Of a stretch of 64,000 nucleotides of DNA, positions 58,689-64,000 are shown one piece after another. Made by a program: the position numbers and the translations under genes. Source of the stretch: Bin87 sp965116565 (GTDB taxonomy: Bacteria > Chloroflexota > Dehalococcoidia > Lucifugimonadales > UBA3495); contig OZ220699.1 of assembly GCA_965116565.1 (NCBI GenBank), forward strand, positions 1,922,001 to 1,986,000. The letters run 5' to 3'. The notes beneath the pieces are model-generated. The model was not told the DNA's origin. It did no database searches and was given only the letters and a program-made list of their open reading frames with translations. Numbering within the stretch: the first letter of the stretch is position 1; each line of letters starts with the position of its first letter.

Positions 58689-59831
58689 ATGGACGCTGAC
58701 ATCGCAGACGTAGTCGCTCGAATCCACAGCACGCCGGAGCAATCCGTATTGGCTGTAGCGGGCGCGGGGAATTACGCCCTGGCGTGGTTGCTGGGGGTAG
58801 GTGGCGCTTCCCGCACCGTCCTCGAAACTCGGGTGCCCTACGGTTACCTCGCGATGACCGACTTTCTCGGGGGGTATGCGCCTGAGCAGACCGTCTCCGC
58901 AGACACGGCCACGCGGATGGCGCGGGCGGCCTGGACCCGAGGCATGTCGTTGCGCGAATCCGAAGTGCCGATAATCGGCCTGAGTTGCACCGCCACAATA
59001 GCCACTGACCGAACCAAGCGCGGCGACCACCGGGCGTTCGTCTCGACTTGGGATTCGTACGGAGTCACCACCGACACGCTGTTGTTGGAAAAAGGCCTCA
59101 GGGATCGCGCCGGCGAGGAGGACGTGGTGAGCCGCCTGGTCATTGCCGCTCTCGCCCGCGCGTCTGCTGTGGACGCCGAGCTCGAATTGAAGTTGGCGGC
59201 GTCCGAATCTGTCACAACTGAAACCACGTCGCACCCCGATCCGATCCAGGCCCTGCTGGATGGCCACGCCGATTGGGTTGTGGCGCGACCCGACGGCAGC
59301 ACGGCCGCGGACGTCGAAGCCCCTGCGGCGTTGCTTCCAGGCTCGTTCAATCCCCTGCACGAGGGACACATCAAGCTGGCCGCTGCCGCTGAGGATGTCC
59401 TGGGCAAACCGGTGGCCTTTGAACTGTCCGTTGTAAATGTGGACAAACCCCCGTTGGAGGCCTCGGAAATTCGCCGTCGCGTCGATCAGTTCAAAGGCGT
59501 GGGCACGGTGGTTCTTACGAGGGCTGAAACTTTTTACAAGAAAGCCCAGTTGTTTCCCGGCTGCGGCTTCGCCATCGGGTGGGATACCGCGACTCGGCTC
59601 ATCCAGCCGCGCTACTATGACAACTCTGAGACGGCTATGCTCACTGCGTTGGCAGAGATGTGGGGATCGGGCAGCAGGTTTTTGGTGGCTGGTCGCACCG
59701 ACTACCATGGTATGTTCCGCACGCTCTCCGATATCGATCTGCCGGGCGGGTTCCACCCGTTATTTATGAGCTTGCCTGAGGGATCATTTCGCGCCGATGT
59801 TTCGTCAACTTCCATACGGGCATCCCGCTAG
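58689..59831 (+). CDS. CinA C-terminal-like domain fused to a nucleotidyltransferase (NMNAT-like)
   Basis: A 380-residue two-domain protein. Residues 10-160 follow the CinA/PncC (NMN amidohydrolase) fold: LLGVGGASRTVLETRVPYGYLAMTDFLGG, TVSADTATRMARAAW, GLSCTATIATDRTKRGDHRAF. The usual ESCTGG serine motif is replaced by GAGNYAL. From about residue 205 a cytidylyltransferase domain has LLPGSFNPLHEGHIKLA (HxGH) and ends VSSTSIRAS (the ISSTxxR motif). NMN deamidation and adenylylation lie in the same NAD salvage route, so a bifunctional NAD enzyme is likely but not proven. An ATG at 58689 is chosen. Confidence 0.8.
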   Translation: MDADIADVVARIHSTPEQSVLAVAGAGNYALAWLLGVGGASRTVLETRVPYGYLAMTDFLGGYAPEQTVSADTATRMARAAWTRGMSLRESEVPIIGLSCTATIATDRTKRGDHRAFVSTWDSYGVTTDTLLLEKGLRDRAGEEDVVSRLVIAALARASAVDAELELKLAASESVTTETTSHPDPIQALLDGHADWVVARPDGSTAADVEAPAALLPGSFNPLHEGHIKLAAAAEDVLGKPVAFELSVVNVDKPPLEASEIRRRVDQFKGVGTVVLTRAETFYKKAQLFPGCGFAIGWDTATRLIQPRYYDNSETAMLTALAEMWGSGSRFLVAGRTDYHGMFRTLSDIDLPGGFHPLFMSLPEGSFRADVSSTSIRASR

Positions 59832-59832
59832 T

Positions 59833-59861
59833 TTGACACGTCCAAGAGCCGTTGCTACTCT
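59833..59861 (+). promoter_or_regulatory. Promoter of the nuo operon
   Basis: Perfect TTGACA, 17-bp spacer, TACTCT with a TGC extension. It starts 1 bp after the stop of the preceding gene and 70 bp before nuoA. Confidence 0.8.
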
Positions 59862-59909
59862 ATCTCCGCTTAAAACCGTGGACGCTCTTACCCACCACGC
59901 TGGTCGTTC

Positions 59910-60320
59910 ATGACAATCCCGATCCTCCAGATTTTTGATCCTGCGACTTACGCTGGCAACTGGTTGGCAGTCGTCATCGCAATGGTCATTGCTTTGGCCG
60001 CCATCGGGGCGATGTTTGCGGGATCGCAACTGCTTTCGGCCCGACGACGGTCCGCCGAAAAGCTCACCACCTATGAATGTGGAATTCCGCCCACGCCTTT
60101 CGCGTGGTCCAACATCAACATTCGCTTCTACATTTTCGCCATACTATTCCTGATATTTGACGTGGAAGCCGTGTTCCTGTTCCCATGGGCGGTGGTGTTT
60201 ATGAAGGAGCAGGCGGCAGGGAATCCAATCCCGTTCTACGCGATGATTTTGTTCCTCGCTATGCTTTTCTTCGCGGTCATATACGGATGGCGCAAGGGGG
60301 TGCTTGATTGGCAGAAGTGA
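59910..60320 (+). CDS. nuoA: NADH-quinone oxidoreductase subunit A
   Basis: A 136-residue membrane subunit of complex I with three transmembrane helices (about 20-42, 77-97, 106-126). TYECGIPP and NIRFYIFAILFLIFDVEAVFLFPWAV are diagnostic. First gene of the nuo operon; its 3' end overlaps nuoB by 13 bp. Confidence 0.96.
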   Translation: MTIPILQIFDPATYAGNWLAVVIAMVIALAAIGAMFAGSQLLSARRRSAEKLTTYECGIPPTPFAWSNINIRFYIFAILFLIFDVEAVFLFPWAVVFMKEQAAGNPIPFYAMILFLAMLFFAVIYGWRKGVLDWQK

Positions 60321-60913
60321 GGCCTCAACCGGGCGAAGATGCGGCGTCGCCCTTGGCCATGCCGCCGCAGCCCACCGAAATCATCGTCGGTTCCGGCAAC
60401 CGCCCCGGTCCGAGTCTGTTGAATCAGGCAACCGATGGGAAAGTCCCGGGCGTCATCACGACTACCACGGATCAGTTGTTCGCGATGGCTCGCAAGTCGT
60501 CGCTGTGGACCTTGAGTTTCGGGCTTGCTTGTTGCGCCATCGAGATGATCTCCACCTACATGGCCCACCACGACTTTGACCGCTTCGGCGTGGTCACCTG
60601 GCCCTCGCCCAGGCAGTCCGACGTTATGATTGTGGCCGGCACCGTGGTGAAGAAGATGGCGGAACCCATCCGGTTGCTGTACGAGCAGATGCCGGAACCC
60701 AAATGGGTCATCGCCATGGGCAGTTGCGCCACCAACGGCGGCCCCTATTACCGCTCTTACTCCGTCGTAATGGGTGTCGACCATATCATCCCCGTTGACG
60801 TGTACGTGCCCGGGTGCCCGCCGCGGCCCGAGGCGCTGCTTTACGGGATCCTGAAGCTCCAAGAAAAAATCATGGCCGACGCCGGAGACCGCGGTGCCTC
60901 GTCCCAGGCGTAA
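60308..60913 (+). CDS. nuoB: NADH-quinone oxidoreductase subunit B
   Basis: A 201-residue peripheral subunit holding cluster N2. LACCAIEM (tandem Cys), GSCATNGGPYYRSYSV and VPGCPPRPEALLYGI supply the four Cys ligands. WPSPRQSDVMIVAGTV is also present. A TTG start with AAGGGGG 8 bp upstream is preferred; GTG at 60317 overlaps the nuoA stop and is an alternative. An unusual Pro-rich N-terminal 40 residues precede the core. Confidence 0.95.
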   Translation: MAEVRPQPGEDAASPLAMPPQPTEIIVGSGNRPGPSLLNQATDGKVPGVITTTTDQLFAMARKSSLWTLSFGLACCAIEMISTYMAHHDFDRFGVVTWPSPRQSDVMIVAGTVVKKMAEPIRLLYEQMPEPKWVIAMGSCATNGGPYYRSYSVVMGVDHIIPVDVYVPGCPPRPEALLYGILKLQEKIMADAGDRGASSQA

Positions 60914-61424
60914 CGCTCCGGAAGCGGAGGCCGAGCCGCCCCCGGACCCGATCGAATTGCTGTCGATCGACCGGCGCGCGACATTGCATTGTGCTGTGGA
61001 GGCGTTGGGAGAATTCGCCCCGGTGGCGGGTGCGCTGGGCGATTTGCCCCAGGTCTCAGTGCCCCATTCGAATATCGCGGAAGTATGCGCCACGTGCCGC
61101 GACACGCACGCGTTGGATTGCCGATTACTCCTGTGCTTGGCCTGTATCGACTATCAGGACCGTTTCGAACTGGTCTATTTCTTGCAATCCCTGTCCCTCG
61201 AGAAAACCCTGGTCATCAGGACGACGGTGCCATACGACAATCCCGTCCTGTCGACGGTTTCGGATATTTGGCCGGCTGCCGATTGGTACGAAAGGGAAGC
61301 CCACGACCTGTTCGGCGTTTCTTTCGCCGGTCACCCTGATTTGTCGCCCTTGCTGCTCTACCCCGAGTTTGAAGGGTATCCCGGCCGCAAAGACTATGAA
61401 TTCCATGACTACCGCGAGTTCTAG
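60894..61424 (+). CDS. nuoC: NADH-quinone oxidoreductase subunit C
   Basis: A 176-residue subunit with the C-terminal signature WPAADWYEREAHDLFGVSFAGHPDLSPLLLYPEFEGYPGRKDY. It overlaps nuoB by 20 bp and starts with GTG. After nuoC the operon is interrupted by two small HicB-like genes before nuoD. Confidence 0.94.
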   Translation: MPRPRRNAPEAEAEPPPDPIELLSIDRRATLHCAVEALGEFAPVAGALGDLPQVSVPHSNIAEVCATCRDTHALDCRLLLCLACIDYQDRFELVYFLQSLSLEKTLVIRTTVPYDNPVLSTVSDIWPAADWYEREAHDLFGVSFAGHPDLSPLLLYPEFEGYPGRKDYEFHDYREF

Positions 61425-61425
61425 C

Positions 61426-61728
61426 ATGACCGAAACGTGCCAAATCAACGCTGGGCAGTTGGATGGTTCTGTTGAGTTGACCGCGCGCACAGCCCCAGAC
61501 GGCGACCGTTTCATCGCATTCATAGACGGGCTGGATCTCGAAGGGAGGGGCGCCACCGCGGACGCCGCCCAACAATCCTTGGTACAAAACATGCGCGCGT
61601 GGCTGGAACGTCAGGACACGTCCGGGAAATTGGGTGCTGCTCTCGGCATCGACGATCTCGACGAGGAAACCGAGATAGTCTTGTCGTTCCTCGGCGACTG
61701 GGCGGAACACCGAAGCGACGTCGGCTGA
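61426..61728 (+). CDS. HicB-like small protein 1 (inside nuo operon)
   Basis: A 100-residue protein that starts 1 bp after the nuoC stop. Residues 15-55 (VELTARTAPDGDRFIAFIDGL, ATADAAQQSLVQNMRAWLE) follow the HicB strand-strand-helix pattern (diverged), then a C-terminal helical part (IDDLDEETEIVLSFLGDWAEH). No HicA toxin is beside it. A paralogue follows. It may be a soluble regulatory or assembly factor. Confidence 0.65.
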   Translation: MTETCQINAGQLDGSVELTARTAPDGDRFIAFIDGLDLEGRGATADAAQQSLVQNMRAWLERQDTSGKLGAALGIDDLDEETEIVLSFLGDWAEHRSDVG

Positions 61729-61731
61729 GCC

Positions 61732-62022
61732 ATGGACCGAATTGTTTACCAGATCGAGGAGTCTCGCGCCGGATCGGGTTGGTCGGCCCATTGCCCTGAG
61801 CTGGAGGTTACCGTCTTCGGCGACACCCGAGAAGACGCACAGATCGCATTGCGCAGGCAGGTCGGCGACTACCTCGAGGATTGCGAGGAGCTTGGAGTCT
61901 TGGAGGATACTCTCATCGAAGCCGGGTTTTACGATAACGGCGAAGTCTGGATGAGCAGTTTGATCGAACCTCCCCAACCCAGTATCAGATTCATCGGCTC
62001 GCCGTTTCCACGTACTCCGTAG
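61732..62022 (+). CDS. HicB-like small protein 2 (inside nuo operon)
   Basis: A 96-residue HicB-fold (UPF0150) protein. YQIEESRAGSGWSAHCPELEVTVFGDTREDAQIALRRQVGDYLED is the family core (usual pattern CPEL...GDT.EEA). It begins 3 bp after the preceding gene and 36 bp before nuoD. No toxin partner is seen. Confidence 0.75.
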   Translation: MDRIVYQIEESRAGSGWSAHCPELEVTVFGDTREDAQIALRRQVGDYLEDCEELGVLEDTLIEAGFYDNGEVWMSSLIEPPQPSIRFIGSPFPRTP

Positions 62023-62058
62023 CCCCGATTCTACAGTCCGGCTGGACACTGAACAGAA

Positions 62059-63201
62059 ATGGTCCAATCCACCACATCTCTAATTGGGAACGATCGCGCT
62101 GATTCTCAGCCGGTCGAGATGCTGCTCAACATGGGGCCGCAGCACCCGTCCACGCACGGGGTGTTCCGTATGGTCCTGTGGGTGGATGGGGAGAAGGTGG
62201 TGGATGTCGAACCGCATATTGGTTATCTCCACCGCGGCTCCGAAAAACTGTGCGAAGGAGAACAGTATCACCAGATCGTCACCCTGTTCGACCGCATGGA
62301 TTACATCGGCAACTTCAACAATGAGTTGGCATACTGCATGGCTGTTGAAAAGCTCATGGGGCTGGAGGTCCCGGAGCGCGCAGAGTACATCCGGGTGATC
62401 CTCTGCGAACTGAACCGCATCGCCAGCCACCTGCTCTATGTCGGCACCATGGGACTCGATGCCGGTGCCATGACCCCGGTGATGTTCTCCTTCCGGGGTC
62501 GCGAGCGCGTCCAGGCTCTCTTCGAAGCCGTTTCGGGTGCTCGATTGATGCACAACTACTTTCGCATCGGCGGTCTCAAGGAAGATGTGCCCGACAATTT
62601 CAGGGAATTGATCGACGAGTTGATGCCGTTGCTCCGCGAAGACGTAGAGCAGAGTGACCGTATCCTGACGTTCAACGAAATCTTCCTGTCCCGCCTGAAG
62701 GACGTGAGCCCGATAACTGCCGATGAGGCCATCGGGTTGGGCTTGACTGGACCGCTGTTGAGGGCGTGCGGTTACGAATATGACGTCCGCAAGGCCCAGC
62801 CATACTCAGTGTACGATCGTTTCGATTTTGAAATTCCCGTGGGGCTCGACGGCGATTGCTGGGATCGCCATTGGGTCCGTGTGCAGGAGATGTACGAGTC
62901 GTTACGGATCGTTGAGCAAGCGATGGAACAGTTGCCGGACGGCCCGGTGGCGTCTCCTCTCGGCCGCCGCCTGATCCGGCCCCCAGCAGGCGAGTCTTAC
63001 GTCCGTGCCGAAAATCCCAGAGGGGAAATCGGCGTTTATCTGGTCAGCGACGGCACCGATAAGCCTTACCGCTTGAAGGTCCGGCCACCGTCGTTCTGCA
63101 ACCTGTCGGCTCTGCGCCGCCTGCTCCGCGATACCTGGCTTGCTGATAGCGTTGTCGTCCTCGGGTCTCTGGATATAGTGCTCGGTGAGGTAGATCGGTG
63201 A
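62059..63201 (+). CDS. nuoD: NADH-quinone oxidoreductase subunit D
   Basis: A 380-residue 49-kDa-type subunit. MGPQHPSTHGVFRMVLWVDGE, HIGYLHRGSEKLCEGEQYHQIVTLFDRMDYIGNFNNELAY, and EIPVGLDGDCWDRH are typical. It lacks the fused NuoC of some groups. Its stop overlaps the nuoH start by 3 bp. Confidence 0.96.
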   Translation: MVQSTTSLIGNDRADSQPVEMLLNMGPQHPSTHGVFRMVLWVDGEKVVDVEPHIGYLHRGSEKLCEGEQYHQIVTLFDRMDYIGNFNNELAYCMAVEKLMGLEVPERAEYIRVILCELNRIASHLLYVGTMGLDAGAMTPVMFSFRGRERVQALFEAVSGARLMHNYFRIGGLKEDVPDNFRELIDELMPLLREDVEQSDRILTFNEIFLSRLKDVSPITADEAIGLGLTGPLLRACGYEYDVRKAQPYSVYDRFDFEIPVGLDGDCWDRHWVRVQEMYESLRIVEQAMEQLPDGPVASPLGRRLIRPPAGESYVRAENPRGEIGVYLVSDGTDKPYRLKVRPPSFCNLSALRRLLRDTWLADSVVVLGSLDIVLGEVDR

Positions 63202-64000
63202 GCTTCCTCATCAACCTCGGATGGAGTGTCCTTGGGCTGGCGATCATGTTCGCCGTCCTGTCGGTGGTCGTCCTCTCTATGGTTTGGCTTGAGCGAAAAG
63301 CTTTGGGCCGCCTCCAGCTACGTTATGGGCCAACTCGTACCGGTAAGTTCGGCCTGCTGCAGCCCGTAGCAGACGCTGTCAAACTCATCCTGAAAGAAGA
63401 CATCATCCCCAACGACTCCGAGAAAGCGATCTTCTGGATTGCACCGGTCATCGTGGTCGTGTCGGCATTCGTAATCTGGGTCACTATCCCGGGCGGCGAT
63501 AACGTCGTCATCAAGCATTTGCCGCTGGGCCTGTTCTACATCATCGCTTTTGCCGTGGTTGGCATCCTGGGTTTGGTTTTGGCGGGATGGGGCTCGGCGA
63601 ACAAATACGGGATCATGGGCGGGCTCCGATCTGCAGCTCAGCTGATCTCATACGAAATCCCCGTGGTGCTCGTTGCCGCGGCGGTAGCCATCCTCGCGCA
63701 ATCCCTCGACCTGCGTGAGATCGTGGCTGCCCAATCCTCATATCCATATTTGGTCGTTCTGCCGCTCGGATTGGTGATTTTTTTTATCGCCGGGTTGGCG
63801 GAAGTCGGTCGGACACCCTTCGACATCTACCACGCCGAAAGTGAGGTCGTTGGTGGCCCGTTCGTAGAATATAGCGGAGCCCACTGGTCCGTCTTTTTCC
63901 TTGCCGAATACATCAACACTTTCGCGATCGCGGCGCTGACGGCGTTGTTGTTCCTCGGCGGCTGGGGAGGTCCGGCATTGCCCGACGTGGTGTGGTTCCT
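63198..64000 (+). CDS. nuoH: NADH-quinone oxidoreductase subunit H (3' end beyond window)
   Basis: The first 267 residues or so of the membrane subunit at the quinone site. VWLERKALGRLQLRYGPTRTGKFGLLQPVADAVKLILKEDI, AGWGSANKYGIMGGLRSAAQLISYEIP and FFIAGLAEVGRTPFD are all present, with several transmembrane helices. It is truncated by the end of the window. nuoH follows nuoD directly, so nuoE/F/G are not in their usual place. Confidence 0.95.
   Translation, partial: MSFLINLGWSVLGLAIMFAVLSVVVLSMVWLERKALGRLQLRYGPTRTGKFGLLQPVADAVKLILKEDIIPNDSEKAIFWIAPVIVVVSAFVIWVTIPGGDNVVIKHLPLGLFYIIAFAVVGILGLVLAGWGSANKYGIMGGLRSAAQLISYEIPVVLVAAAVAILAQSLDLREIVAAQSSYPYLVVLPLGLVIFFIAGLAEVGRTPFDIYHAESEVVGGPFVEYSGAHWSVFFLAEYINTFAIAALTALLFLGGWGGPALPDVVWF

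Overview
The window looks like a GC-rich bacterial chromosome segment, most likely from a Chloroflexota lineage of the Dehalococcoidia/SAR202 kind. That placement is an inference from gene content and style: an 11-subunit-type nuo order (A-B-C-D then H), orphan LLM flavin monooxygenases, a ComB homologue, ribosomal proteins with long low-complexity tails, and many lipoproteins. It was not tested by phylogeny. No rRNA, CRISPR array or prophage is seen. There are two tRNAs, one IS256-family element and one toxin-antitoxin-like pair.

Layout. 1-4031: a metallopeptidase lipoprotein cut by the window edge, pth, and a universal stress protein behind a clear promoter with a palindrome. 4089-6819: a thioredoxin lipoprotein with an in-frame TGA at the catalytic Cys, then rpsF-ssb-rpsR. 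6861-15662: a PpiC-type foldase, hom-thrC, folE, and a cell-envelope/thiol-like group (acyltransferase, MshA-like glycosyltransferase, DUF502 protein, PIG-L deacetylase, lipoprotein). 15670-20054 (minus): a zinc-ribbon-fused membrane glycosyltransferase and oppF/oppD. 20284-28038: an anchored surface protein, two mycothiol-isomerase-family paralogues, an acyl-CoA ligase, comB, an NHL protein, a chlorite-dismutase-family protein and a Uma2 protein. 28128-31167: nadA-miaB and tRNA-Ser/tRNA-Ile. 31268-34483: a small accessory patch (frameshifted DUF1801, a HEPN-like protein, an Eis-like acetyltransferase, a VOC protein). 34669-44828: a CAP-domain protein, a hydroxyacid dehydrogenase, CCA transferase, alcohol dehydrogenase, proS, and an ispG-toxin-antitoxin-ACAD chain. 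45724-49109: an IS256 element, then xdhC and a MobA-like gene. 49131-49530: a probable stand-alone structured RNA. 49635-56531: LLM oxidoreductases, an aminotransferase, a second TGA-containing redox gene (peroxiredoxin-like), hydrolases and a HIT protein. 56754-64000: a TolB-like protein, a flavin reductase, a CinA-nucleotidyltransferase fusion, and nuoABCD-H with two HicB-like genes inside.

The main discovery candidate is selenocysteine use. Two unrelated thioredoxin-fold genes, on opposite strands and 48 kb apart, both carry TGA exactly where the first Cys of a CPYC-type active site belongs (giving U-P-Y-C). Each TGA is followed by a perfect hairpin whose 5-nt loop begins 17 nt after the TGA. 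Other points worth following are the structured RNA with an embedded 20-codon ORF, the HicB pair inside the complex I operon, the CinA-NMNAT-like fusion without the usual CinA serine motif, and the matching low-complexity tails on the partner ribosomal proteins S6 and S18.
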